Shown one piece after another: positions 7,072-14,211 of a stretch of DNA of 22,448 nucleotides. A program made the translations under genes and the position numbers. Within the stretch, counting starts at the first letter, position 1; every line of letters starts with the position of its first letter. The DNA is taken from positions 1-22,448 of the forward strand of contig CBDULQ010000026.1 of assembly GCA_965368115.1 (NCBI GenBank), written 5' to 3'. The DNA comes from CBDULQ01 sp965368115 (GTDB taxonomy: Bacteria > Pseudomonadota > Gammaproteobacteria > SZUA-229). The notes beneath the pieces are model-generated. The model ran no database searches. It was not told where the DNA came from and saw nothing but the letters and a program-made list of their open reading frames with translations.

Positions 7072-8232
7072 ATGTCCAGTGATAAAGTGCATTATCGCTC
7101 CCAGATACTGACGGGTCTGGCCATTGTTGCAGTGGCGGTTCTTGTCGCCGTTCTGTTGTTTGTTTTCAAGCCACGCGCCGAAAAAAAACCGGCGCCCTAT
7201 CAGCCGCCGCCGGTGAGCTGGATGGAAATCAGTCCGCAAACCGTGAGTATCCCGGTGCAATCACAGGGCACTGTCGAAGCGAAAACCACGATCAATCTTT
7301 CGGTGGAGGTCGCGGGTCGTATCAGCAAAATCAGCGAACAATTGAATGACGGCGAGTACTTTAAACAGGGTGACGTGCTGGCGCGTATCGATGACAGCGA
7401 TTATCGGCTTGCAATCACCAAGGCTGAAGCGCAGGTTGCCGCTGCTCGCCAGGCACTGGCTCGTGTCGAAGCAGAAGCGGAACAGGCCCGTTTCGATATA
7501 CAACGTATGGGGCAGGATATCGATAAGGCATCGCCTTATGCCCTGCGTATTCCGCATCTAAAAGAGGCGCGCGCCAATCTTAAAGCGGCCGATGCTGATC
7601 TGGCGATTGCTCGTTTACAACAACAACGTACCAGTATCCGCGCTCCTTTCGATGGCCGGGTGATCGAAAAACTGGTGGATGTGGGTGAGTATGTCTCGCC
7701 AGGTAAGCCGCTGGCCAGTATATTTTCCACGCATAACCTGCAAGTGAAACTGCCGCTTAGTGTTCAACAACAGAAATTACTGGCATTGCCGACTTCACAG
7801 GAAAAGAATGGATTTCCAAAAGTGAGTTTGTCCGCGAATTATACGGGTGGAAACCAGGAGTGGTCTGCACGTATTACCCGTGTGGAAAGTACTATCGATA
7901 TTCGCAATCGTCTGCTTTATGCCATTGCGGAAATTAATGGTGAACTGAATGGAATCGAACAGAATGCTCTGCCTACAGCAGGATTATTTGTCGAAGCCAG
8001 TATCGAAGGCCGGCCTATTGATAATGTGTTCGTTTTGCCAAGGATCGCTTTGCGCGGCGGCCACCAGATTTGGCGAATTCGCGATGATAAGCTGGATATC
8101 GTCGAAGTCGGTATACTGCATAAAAATGATGAGTATGTTTATATCGACAATGGATTGCAGCCCGGTGACCGGATAATTGTCAGCGCACTGGATTATGCAA
8201 TTCAGGATATGCGTATCCAGCCGGAAACCTGA
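7072..8232 (+). CDS. RND efflux pump periplasmic adaptor (membrane fusion protein)
   Basis: Periplasmic adaptor linking an inner-membrane RND pump to an outer-membrane channel, 386 residues. An N-terminal anchor helix at about 12-32 replaces the lipoprotein signal of AcrA. Then come a first lipoyl half (QGTVEAKTTINLSVEVAGRI; GDVLARIDD), an alpha-hairpin (about 105-185, rich in Ala, Gln and Arg), and a second lipoyl half (IRAPFDGRVIEKLVDVGEYV). Beta-barrel and membrane-proximal domains follow to the end. It starts 6 bases after rmuC and ends 17 bases before the pump gene, so the pair is one unit. No outer-membrane factor is encoded nearby, so a TolC-like protein must come from elsewhere. The substrate is unknown. 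Confidence 0.92.
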   Translation: MSSDKVHYRSQILTGLAIVAVAVLVAVLLFVFKPRAEKKPAPYQPPPVSWMEISPQTVSIPVQSQGTVEAKTTINLSVEVAGRISKISEQLNDGEYFKQGDVLARIDDSDYRLAITKAEAQVAAARQALARVEAEAEQARFDIQRMGQDIDKASPYALRIPHLKEARANLKAADADLAIARLQQQRTSIRAPFDGRVIEKLVDVGEYVSPGKPLASIFSTHNLQVKLPLSVQQQKLLALPTSQEKNGFPKVSLSANYTGGNQEWSARITRVESTIDIRNRLLYAIAEINGELNGIEQNALPTAGLFVEASIEGRPIDNVFVLPRIALRGGHQIWRIRDDKLDIVEVGILHKNDEYVYIDNGLQPGDRIIVSALDYAIQDMRIQPET

Positions 8233-8249
8233 ATGGAAGAGCGTCGGCA

Positions 8250-11200
8250 ATGAATACAGCGATAGCCTGGTTTGCTCGAAATCCGGTCGCGGCGAATCTG
8301 ATGATGGTTCTGGTGATTATCGCTGGCGCGCTTGCCAGTTGCGATACGCGTAAAGAACTGATCCCTAATATTTCACTTGACCGGGTGACCATATCAGTGC
8401 CCTACCCCGGCGCTTCTCCTGAAGAGGTTGAAAGCGGCGTCTGCATCCGCATAGAAGAAAAAATATTTGATATTGAGGGTATCCGAAAGCTCACCAGTTA
8501 TGCTCAGGAAAGCAACTGTTTTGTCGATATCGAGATTGAACCTGAATATGAAACTCGCGAAGTTATGGATGATGTCAAAGCTCGAGTTGATACCATTACT
8601 AATTTCCCCCGAGATACTGAGCGACCCATTATACAGGAGCGAACTATTCGCGCCTCAGTTACCGACCTCGTTGTCGCCGGTGATATCAATGAATTAAGCC
8701 TGAAACGGCTTGCCGAACAGATTCGCGATGAGTTGACTAACCTGCCGTCTATCACCCAGGTGGAGATTGTTAATGCGCGGCCCTATGAGATTTCCATAGA
8801 AGTTTCAGAACAGGTTTTGCGTCAATATGATATGACTTTCGATGAAATTGCGCAGCGTATAAACCAGGCGTCAATTGACTTGCCTGGAGGTTCTTTACGC
8901 ACAGAGAATGGGGATGTGCATCTGCGTACTATGGGTCAGGCTTATTGGGGAGATGAGTTTGAACATATCGTACTGCGCGCCAATGATGACGGCAGTAAGC
9001 TGCTAATAGGTGACGTCGCAAAAGTAATCGATGGCTTTTCTGAGACTGATTTTAGCGGAAAGTTAAACGGTAAGGCTGGCATTATGCTGACCGTGTATCG
9101 AGTTGGTGATCAGAATATTCTTGAGATTGCCGACGAAGTAAAAAATTACCTGGCGGATAAACAAAGAACGTTACCGAATAACATTGAGCTGGTAGTGTGG
9201 AATGATCGCTCCAAGTTGTTCAAAAGTCGCATGAGTTTGCTTACACGCAATGCGGTAACAGGCCTGATTCTGGTGTTCATTTTACTGGTGCTGTTTTTGC
9301 GCTTTAAACTGGCATTCTGGGTTAGTCTGGGCATCCCCGTGTCGTTCATGGGCGCGTTGTGGTTGTTGCCACAGTTCGACGGCTCGATCAATATGATATC
9401 CATGTTTGGCTTCATCCTGGTATTAGGGATAGTTGTCGATGATGCGATTGTGGTGGGTGAAAACATTCATTCCGAACATCAAAAGGGCAATCTTGGACTG
9501 GACGGTGCAATTGCAGGTGCCCAGCGGGTGGCTAAGCCGGTAATTTATGCAGTGCTAACCAGTGTTGTGGCGTTTATGCCGATCCTGTTTTTGCCTGGTG
9601 CCGAAGGGCGACTGTGGATGGCCATTCCGATGGTGGTTATTCTCACTTTGCTGTTTTCTTTATGGGAGTCTTTGTTCGTGCTTCCGGCGCATCTCGCAAG
9701 TATCCGTAATCAGGCGGTTGCTGAAAATGCATTTGGCCGTTTTCAAACTCGTTTCTCGAATGGCGTCGAGCGGTTTATCGACAATGTATACAGGCCGTTT
9801 CTGGAGCGTGCTCTGCATCTGCGTTACATCACCCTGAGCTGTTTTGTAGGCGCATTCATTGTTTTCGGTGCTGTTGTTGCTGCGGGCTGGTTACATGTTC
9901 TGTTCTTCCCGAAAGTGGAAGGTGATATGGCCGTGGTCAGTTTTGGATTCCCCGAAGGGACTCAGTTAGAAAAAACTCAAGCTGTGATGGAGCGTCTGGA
10001 GAATGCTACCGACGAGTTAAAGGACGAGTTGCGTGAAAAGGAAGGCAAGGAACAGATTGTAAATATGATCTCGGTACTTGGTTTACAGCCAATGGCTAGA
10101 ACGGGTAAACAGGGTAATCATGTCGGTGAACTCGAACTTGAACTGGCGCCTTCGGAGGACAGGGATCTGAGTGGTTCGGATATTATCGAGCTATTGCGTA
10201 AAAAGGTAGGCACCGTTGAGGGCGTGACCCAGTTGTCTTTTCAGGCCGGGCTCAGAAATGCCGGGCCGGGCATCAATATCGAACTGACCGGCGCCGATAT
10301 GAACCGATTAACCGAAGCATCGGAAGCCCTGCAGGACTATTTGCGCGAATATCCGGGATTATTTGATATTCAGGATTCGTTCGAAGCAGGCAAACGCGAA
10401 GTGCGCCTGGTGCTGAAACCAGAGGCGGAAAACCTGGGCGTTAACACTCAGCTTCTGGCGCGCCAGGTACGTCAGGCCTTTTATGGTGAAGAGGTGCAGA
10501 GGATTCAGCGTGGTCGCGATGACGTGCGCATCTTCGTGCGTTATCCGGAGCAACAACGTAAATCGTTGTATTACCTGGAATCCATGTACATTCGTCTTAA
10601 TGATGGTGTCGAGGTCCCTTTGCTGGAAGTCGCGGATCTGGAATACGGCCATGGTCCTGCGCAGATTCGTCGAGTCGATCGTAAACGCGTGGTGCAGGTT
10701 TCCGCTTATGTGGATGAATCTGAAGCAGTGCCCGGCCAGGTAATGGACGACCTGAAAGCCAGTTTTCTGGATCGTATACCGCGTATGTTTCCTGGTGTGA
10801 GCTGGGATAAAACCGGCCAGCAGAAAGAAAAGGACGATTTGATCGAAGCCATGCAAAATGGATTTATTCTGGCCATGTTCGGCATTTACATGTTGATGGC
10901 CATTCCATTCAAATCCTACACCCAGCCGTTGATGGTGATGTCCGCGATTCCCTTTGGACTTATCGGCGCTATTCTCGGTCACGTGCTACTGGGTCTGGAT
11001 ATCAGTCTGTTATCTTTCAGTGGCATGATTGCGGTGGCCGGTGTGGTGGTTAATGACAATATCGTGCTGGTCGATTACATCAACCGGTTTCGCAGTGAGG
11101 GTCGGGGGCTAGTGCAGGCGATTCGCGAAGCCGGTGCGGCACGTTTCCGTCCAATCATGCTGACTTCACTGACAACCTTCGCCGGGCTTACGCCGTTGAT

Positions 11201-11387
11201 GCTGGAGCGTAGCGTGCAGGCTCAGTTTCTGATTCCGATGGCGGTGTCGCTGGCGTTTGGTGTCATGTTCGCGACCGTGGTTAGCCTGTTACTGGTGCCG
11301 GCCAGTTACTATATCCTGGAAGATATCAGGGCGACGATGAGCCGCTGGTGGCAATCCATGCGCCAGGGGTCAGGTCCCGCATCATGA
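8250..11387 (+). CDS. RND-family efflux pump, inner-membrane subunit
   Basis: Proton-driven RND transporter, 1045 residues, the usual size for the AcrB/HAE-1 group. It has a first membrane helix (about 14-30), a porter domain beginning TISVPYPGASPEEVES, helices from about 333 onward, and helix 4 with GIVVDDAIVVGENI, where D397 and D398 match the AcrB proton-relay aspartates. A second periplasmic half follows, then a second helix bundle with GVVVNDNIVLVDYINR. The N-terminal block (CDTRKELIPNISLDRV) is closer to the less-studied HAE branch than to AcrB. Parts of the first third look AT-richer by eye than neighbouring genes, but the frame is intact. It works with the adaptor immediately upstream. 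No local regulator or outer-membrane channel is seen. Confidence 0.94.
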   Translation: MNTAIAWFARNPVAANLMMVLVIIAGALASCDTRKELIPNISLDRVTISVPYPGASPEEVESGVCIRIEEKIFDIEGIRKLTSYAQESNCFVDIEIEPEYETREVMDDVKARVDTITNFPRDTERPIIQERTIRASVTDLVVAGDINELSLKRLAEQIRDELTNLPSITQVEIVNARPYEISIEVSEQVLRQYDMTFDEIAQRINQASIDLPGGSLRTENGDVHLRTMGQAYWGDEFEHIVLRANDDGSKLLIGDVAKVIDGFSETDFSGKLNGKAGIMLTVYRVGDQNILEIADEVKNYLADKQRTLPNNIELVVWNDRSKLFKSRMSLLTRNAVTGLILVFILLVLFLRFKLAFWVSLGIPVSFMGALWLLPQFDGSINMISMFGFILVLGIVVDDAIVVGENIHSEHQKGNLGLDGAIAGAQRVAKPVIYAVLTSVVAFMPILFLPGAEGRLWMAIPMVVILTLLFSLWESLFVLPAHLASIRNQAVAENAFGRFQTRFSNGVERFIDNVYRPFLERALHLRYITLSCFVGAFIVFGAVVAAGWLHVLFFPKVEGDMAVVSFGFPEGTQLEKTQAVMERLENATDELKDELREKEGKEQIVNMISVLGLQPMARTGKQGNHVGELELELAPSEDRDLSGSDIIELLRKKVGTVEGVTQLSFQAGLRNAGPGINIELTGADMNRLTEASEALQDYLREYPGLFDIQDSFEAGKREVRLVLKPEAENLGVNTQLLARQVRQAFYGEEVQRIQRGRDDVRIFVRYPEQQRKSLYYLESMYIRLNDGVEVPLLEVADLEYGHGPAQIRRVDRKRVVQVSAYVDESEAVPGQVMDDLKASFLDRIPRMFPGVSWDKTGQQKEKDDLIEAMQNGFILAMFGIYMLMAIPFKSYTQPLMVMSAIPFGLIGAILGHVLLGLDISLLSFSGMIAVAGVVVNDNIVLVDYINRFRSEGRGLVQAIREAGAARFRPIMLTSLTTFAGLTPLMLERSVQAQFLIPMAVSLAFGVMFATVVSLLLVPASYYILEDIRATMSRWWQSMRQGSGPAS

Positions 11388-11479
11388 TCGCAAACTGAGC
11401 CTGTATCGGGAAAAATTCCCATGCCGACGATCTGCTTACCAACGGTTGATCCGTGACCGGTAGTGATGTAAATCCCGAC

Positions 11480-11485
11480 TATACT
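11480..11485 (+). promoter_or_regulatory. Candidate -10 element of the PilZ gene
   Basis: TATACT (5/6 to the -10 consensus) lies 35-40 bases before the PilZ ATG in the 132-base gap after the pump gene. No convincing -35 is present. The rest of this gap shows nothing else recognisable. Confidence 0.25.
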
Positions 11486-11519
11486 CCGTAAGGTTGAGTT
11501 CATTAATCAGGGGAAAAAC

Positions 11520-11897
11520 ATGCCAGTGACCCACGCCGATCAGCAGGACCGTCGTAGCGAAGAACGCATCGAGCAACAGGAAAACATCAGTGTGAAAATT
11601 GTGTTTTCATCCGAGAATCCCGGGCTGCTCGGCAAGACACTGGAAGGTGCAACAATCGATGTGTCCGCTTCCGGCCTGGGTATTATGATTAATCAGCCAG
11701 TGAAAAAAGACAGTGTGCTGGATATCTGGGTGCATCTGAAAAATCAGAACCGTAAATTCTTTCTGACCGGAAATGCACGCTGGTGTAAGGAAACTGAATC
11801 CGGTGGTGTGTATCAGGTTGGCCTGGTACTGCGCGAACGTACCGATACCCGTACTGATCTGAATAGCTGGCAGGCCCTGTTCAGGAAAAAGAGTTGA
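11520..11897 (+). CDS. PilZ-domain protein (c-di-GMP effector)
   Basis: Single-domain PilZ protein, 125 residues, soluble. Both c-di-GMP contact motifs are present: the RxxxR switch (R12-S-E-E-R16, preceded by R11) and DxSxxG (D47-V-S49-A-S-G52). The rest matches the PilZ beta-barrel (VLDIWVHLKNQNRKFFLTGNA, then WCKE and YQVGLVL). Such stand-alone proteins bind c-di-GMP and act on a partner, often in motility, secretion or exopolysaccharide control. The start is firm: AGGGGAA lies just before the ATG. The partner is not evident; the upstream pump ends 132 bases away and the downstream kinase-like gene begins 280 bases on, so it is probably monocistronic. Confidence 0.92.
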   Translation: MPVTHADQQDRRSEERIEQQENISVKIVFSSENPGLLGKTLEGATIDVSASGLGIMINQPVKKDSVLDIWVHLKNQNRKFFLTGNARWCKETESGGVYQVGLVLRERTDTRTDLNSWQALFRKKS

Positions 11898-11936
11898 TGA
11901 CGTTAATAATGAATGCTCGCCTGATGTTCGGTTGAA

Positions 11937-12035
11937 ATGGCCCAGTCTCCACCCTGTTCTGTTTGTCGCTCCACCCGTCATGTTCTATTTGTAGGAATAC
12001 TGTTGTTCGCGATTTATTTCCTCTTCTGGGGCTGA
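11937..12035 (+). CDS. Possible 32-residue membrane mini-protein with CxxC
   Basis: A short open frame in the gap between the PilZ and phosphoribulokinase-like genes. It encodes 32 residues: a hydrophilic start with CSVC (C7, C10), a basic stretch, then about 15 hydrophobic residues ending FLFWG. This layout (metal- or thiol-type CxxC plus one membrane helix) is protein-like. There is no ribosome site before the ATG, however, and short frames arise by chance. A small GC hairpin (12028-12040) covers the stop codon. I do not recognise the sequence. Confidence 0.25.
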   Translation: MAQSPPCSVCRSTRHVLFVGILLFAIYFLFWG

Positions 12036-12063
12036 GCCCCTCCCTTTCCTGTTATGTTCATCG

Positions 12064-12087
12064 GTATTTCTAAATAGTCTGAAATAC
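12064..12087. promoter_or_regulatory. Dyad in the leader of the phosphoribulokinase-like gene
   Basis: GTATTTC, 10-base AT-rich spacer, GAAATAC: a perfect 7-bp inverted repeat of 24 bases, about 90-115 bases before the start codon. Arm centres are 17 bases apart, a spacing that would suit a dimeric regulator. It does not match the CbbR pattern (TNA-N7/8-TNA). Confidence 0.35.
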
Positions 12088-12129
12088 TTGTGAATAGCCT
12101 TTAAAAAGCAAAAACATTTTGATCTATTT

Positions 12130-12162
12130 GAGTTCTTGCAGTACATATGGAGTTCTTTTCAG
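12130..12162 (+). repeat. Direct repeat GAGTTCTT-n-CAG, 20 bases apart
   Basis: GAGTTCTTGCAG (12130-12141) and GAGTTCTTTTCAG (12150-12162) are near-identical copies offset by 20 bases, about two helical turns. The second copy ends 15 bases before the ATG at 12178. The spacing suggests a tandem protein site or a small duplication. The second copy also forms a small GTTCT/AGAAC hairpin. Confidence 0.4.
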
Positions 12163-12177
12163 AACAGGTCCAGATAT

Positions 12178-13131
12178 ATGGTGACAAGAAAGCACCCCGT
12201 GGTTGCGGTAACCGGCGCATCCGGAGCCGGTACGACCGTCGTACAGCGCGCATTCGGAGAGATTTTTCAGAAGCGGGGCCTGAATGCCGCTTTCGTCGAA
12301 GGGGATAGCTTTCTACGTTACGAACCCGATGAGATGTGCAGGGTGGTGGCCGAAGCGGCACAGGAGGATAAGGTCCTCAGTTGCTATGGCCCGGAGTTGA
12401 ATGACTTTTCAGCACTGGAACACCTGTTTCGGCGTTACTCAGAAACCGGGACCGGTCGAGTACGGCATCGAGTGACACCCGAAAACCAGCATTTGTATCC
12501 CGATGTCAGTGATGCATTTACGCCCTGGGAAGATATCACGGAGAATACCGATCTGCTGTTCTACGAAGGCTTGCATGGCGGTGTCGTGGCCAGTAGCTGG
12601 ACCCGTCGCAAGATGAGCGAATCGACCAATCCGGTCGTTGTGGAGCGCCGTCGTCAGGGTGTGGAAGGCGGGGTGGATGTGGCCCAGTATGTGGATTTAC
12701 TGATTGGTGTGGTACCGGCCATCAATCTGGAATGGATTCAGCGCATTCAACATGATCGACAGTGCTTCGACCAGACCCCGGAGCAAGTGACCCACGACAT
12801 CATTGCCCGGCTGCGTGATTACATTCACTTTATCGTGCCCCAGTTCTCCCTCACTGACATCAATTTCCAGCGCATGCCGGTGGTGGATACTTCGAATCCG
12901 TTCATCGCCGATATGGTGCCTACGGAAACGGAAAGCGTGATGGTCGTGCGTTTCCGGGAACCGAAGAAATATGATTTTCCGCTCTTCCTGCGGCGCATCG
13001 ACGGCGCCTTTATGTCACGTGCCAATACTATGGTGATACCCGGTGGCGAGTTTCGTCATGCATTGTCGGTGATCTGTTCGCCATTAATTGAACGCTGCTG
13101 TGAGAATCTGGAATCAGGGTATGCCGATTGA
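12178..13131 (+). CDS. Phosphoribulokinase-like protein with altered substrate site
   Basis: Homologue of prokaryotic-type phosphoribulokinase (PRK), 317 residues. Family features are strong: P-loop GASGAGTT (13-20), EGDSF (41-45), GTGRVRHR, DLLFYEGLHGGVV (125-137), NLEWIQ (183-188), PQFSLTDINFQRMPVVDTSNPF (221-242) and VIPGGEF. Compared from memory with Rhodobacter sphaeroides PRK, Asp42 and Asp169 are kept (D43, D193). His45, Arg49, Arg168 and Arg173 are replaced by L46, P50, H192 and F197, and Lys165 by R189. An insertion of about 23 residues, rich in Arg, Val and Ser, lies at about 138-166, between GGVV and the VDLLIGVV strand. The ATG at 12178 is chosen because it matches family N-termini (MVTRKHPVVAVTG); an upstream in-frame TTG at 12136 is less likely. 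No RuBisCO or other Calvin gene is near. Ordinary PRK activity is doubtful. Confidence 0.88.
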   Translation: MVTRKHPVVAVTGASGAGTTVVQRAFGEIFQKRGLNAAFVEGDSFLRYEPDEMCRVVAEAAQEDKVLSCYGPELNDFSALEHLFRRYSETGTGRVRHRVTPENQHLYPDVSDAFTPWEDITENTDLLFYEGLHGGVVASSWTRRKMSESTNPVVVERRRQGVEGGVDVAQYVDLLIGVVPAINLEWIQRIQHDRQCFDQTPEQVTHDIIARLRDYIHFIVPQFSLTDINFQRMPVVDTSNPFIADMVPTETESVMVVRFREPKKYDFPLFLRRIDGAFMSRANTMVIPGGEFRHALSVICSPLIERCCENLESGYAD

Positions 13132-13134
13132 TGG

Positions 13135-13202
13135 CGGTTTGATTGAGCGGGCCTGCCGTAACCCTTGCTGAACGATTTCCGGTCCGTGTTTGAATCAAAC
13201 CG
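13135..13202. repeat. Spaced inverted repeat between convergent genes
   Basis: CGGTTTGATT (13135-13144) and AATCAAACCG (13193-13202) are perfect 10-base inverted copies separated by 48 bases. They lie in the 108-base gap between the phosphoribulokinase-like gene and the convergent small gene ending at 13240. It could form a large stem acting as a two-way transcription end, but there is no T-run. Confidence 0.4.
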
Positions 13203-13239
13203 GCAGTGTCTTGAACAGAGCCGTAAAATGTGGGTGGGT

Positions 13240-13512
13240 TTATTCTTCCGGTTCGGACTGGTAGCTGCTGCCGATACGGACTTCGTCATAGTGGCCGGAA
13301 CTGCCGGTAATAGAGACGGCGTCACTGTCCGCGTCCGGTTGTGATGAGAAAAAGTTGCTGCTGCTGCCGCTGGAGTAGGTGCGCTTGATTTCTTCTTTCT
13401 TGTAGTTGCTGACTTCCGAAACCGGCGACTTTTCCAGGATATACATAATACCCAGGGTGGCCAGCGCCGCGAAAATAACGAGTTTGATGGTGATTGAAAC
13501 AGGCTTGTTCAT
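13240..13512 (-). CDS. Small single-helix membrane protein, Ser-rich acidic tail
   Basis: Unrecognised protein of 90 residues. Residues about 8-27 form one hydrophobic helix (ITIKLVIFAALATLGIMYIL) after a short basic start (MNKPVS), predicting an inner-membrane anchor with the rest in the periplasm. The tail has a lysine-rich patch (YKKEEIKR), a serine cluster (SSGSSS) and an acidic C-terminus ending SEPEE. ATG 13512 is used; a GTG at 13581 would extend into the upstream gene and is unlikely. It begins 8 bases after the stop of the Arg-rich gene upstream, so the two are probably cotranscribed and may act together: one basic and soluble, the other acidic and membrane-bound. This is inference only. 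Confidence 0.6.
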   Translation of the reverse strand: MNKPVSITIKLVIFAALATLGIMYILEKSPVSEVSNYKKEEIKRTYSSGSSSNFFSSQPDADSDAVSITGSSGHYDEVRIGSSYQSEPEE

Positions 13513-13520
13513 GTCGCTGA

Positions 13521-13808
13521 CTATGCTGTTGTGTTGATGCGCTGGCCCGGTGCGGGGTTCTGCTGCTGTTTCGATCTGCACTGCTGAACACTGCCGCCCT
13601 GCCGACGGTCCGGGTGCTGCCGCCTGTCAAAGCGGACCTTAATCTGCTGACGACGTCTGTCGCCCAGTCGCCGGCGTTCCTGGCCCTTGCGGCGCACTGC
13701 AGACAGGCTGTCACCACTGGTATCTGCGGCATGGGCTCGACGCCGTAGCGGGCTACGTAGACCGGCGTAAGTTAATGTGTTGCGATGTATAGTGGGCATA
13801 TCAGGCAT
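13521..13808 (-). CDS. Arg-rich small protein with repeated DRRQ motifs
   Basis: Unrecognised protein of 95 residues, strongly basic, with no signal or membrane segment. It opens MPTIHRNTLTYAGLRSPLRRR (from the second Met at 13799) and has a central run of Arg-rich repeats at about 39-70 (ERRRLGDRRRQ, then FDRRQHPDRRQ). A Gln/Asn-rich tail follows. DRR-type clusters like these recur in small proteobacterial proteins of unknown role. It could bind nucleic acid or acidic partners. A 17-bp palindrome (13828-13844) lies just upstream, and the membrane-anchor gene follows 8 bases after its stop. Two ATGs (13808 and 13799) are possible; neither has a good ribosome site. The high Arg content alone could come from GC-rich non-coding DNA, so confidence is moderate. 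Confidence 0.5.
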   Translation of the reverse strand: MPDMPTIHRNTLTYAGLRSPLRRRAHAADTSGDSLSAVRRKGQERRRLGDRRRQQIKVRFDRRQHPDRRQGGSVQQCRSKQQQNPAPGQRINTTA

Positions 13809-13827
13809 ATACGGTTTATCTCAGTCT

Positions 13828-13844
13828 CGATTAAATATTAATCG
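13828..13844. promoter_or_regulatory. Perfect palindrome upstream of the Arg-rich gene
   Basis: CGATTAA, ATA, TTAATCG: a perfect 7-bp dyad with a 3-base centre, 20-36 bases before the start at 13808 and near AT-rich -10-like sequence. Its size and place suggest a repressor operator. The regulator is unknown. Confidence 0.4.
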
Positions 13845-13958
13845 GCGCTTATGTATATAACTTTAGCCGATTTTTGACCAGAAAGAGTGTCTGCCTGTTG
13901 AGAGTCGATATCCGCCTCCCGGGTTCCTGGGCGTCGCCGTCCATGGCCACCCGTTGAT

Positions 13959-14153
13959 CTAGTTCAGCCGAACAGCCTGCCTGGCCGCTGCAATGGGCTC
14001 CAGCTGATTGTTCAGGAAGCGGTGTTTGCCGCCGCTGCGGAATTTGATGACTGTGAAGCCATGCTGGCTGATCTGGTCGACAGTGACTTCCTGGCCCGTG
14101 CGGATGACGCGTACACGATCACCAATACTGATTACAGGTTTTTGTTTACTCAT
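13959..14153 (-). CDS. Small SH3/KOW-like beta protein, unknown function
   Basis: Protein of 64 residues. Its pattern of short strands (ISIGDRVRVIRTGQEVTVDQI, then GFTVIKFRSGG) looks like a small SH3- or KOW-type barrel, where GDRVRV and the following glycine mark the first turn. It has no signal, membrane helix or cysteines. The start is firm: AGGAGA lies 8 bases before the ATG at 14153; the in-frame ATG at 14183 would put that site inside the gene. A perfect 23-bp palindrome (14212-14234) sits 59-81 bases upstream, suggesting dedicated regulation. Such folds often bind RNA or ribosomes, but that is inference from pattern alone. Confidence 0.7.
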   Translation of the reverse strand: MSKQKPVISIGDRVRVIRTGQEVTVDQISQHGFTVIKFRSGGKHRFLNNQLEPIAAARQAVRLN

Positions 14154-14211
14154 TTTTCCATTCTCCTGAGGTGCTCGGCACATTGAAACGCCGTAAGCAT
14201 CAAACCAATCT

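Noticed and set aside
12028..12040. GGGGC-TGA-GCCCC hairpin as a terminator of the PilZ gene
   Set aside because: The stem is only 5 bp, followed by mixed pyrimidines without a T-run, and lies 130 bases past the stop.
12178..13131. Calling the gene cbbP and inferring CO2 fixation by the Calvin cycle
   Set aside because: Substrate-binding residues are replaced, and there is no RuBisCO, CbbR or other cycle gene in the window.
13845..13958. Short frames in the gap between the Arg-rich gene and the small beta-protein gene
   Set aside because: A 31-codon minus-strand frame exists but has no ribosome site or recognisable pattern; nothing else is seen there.
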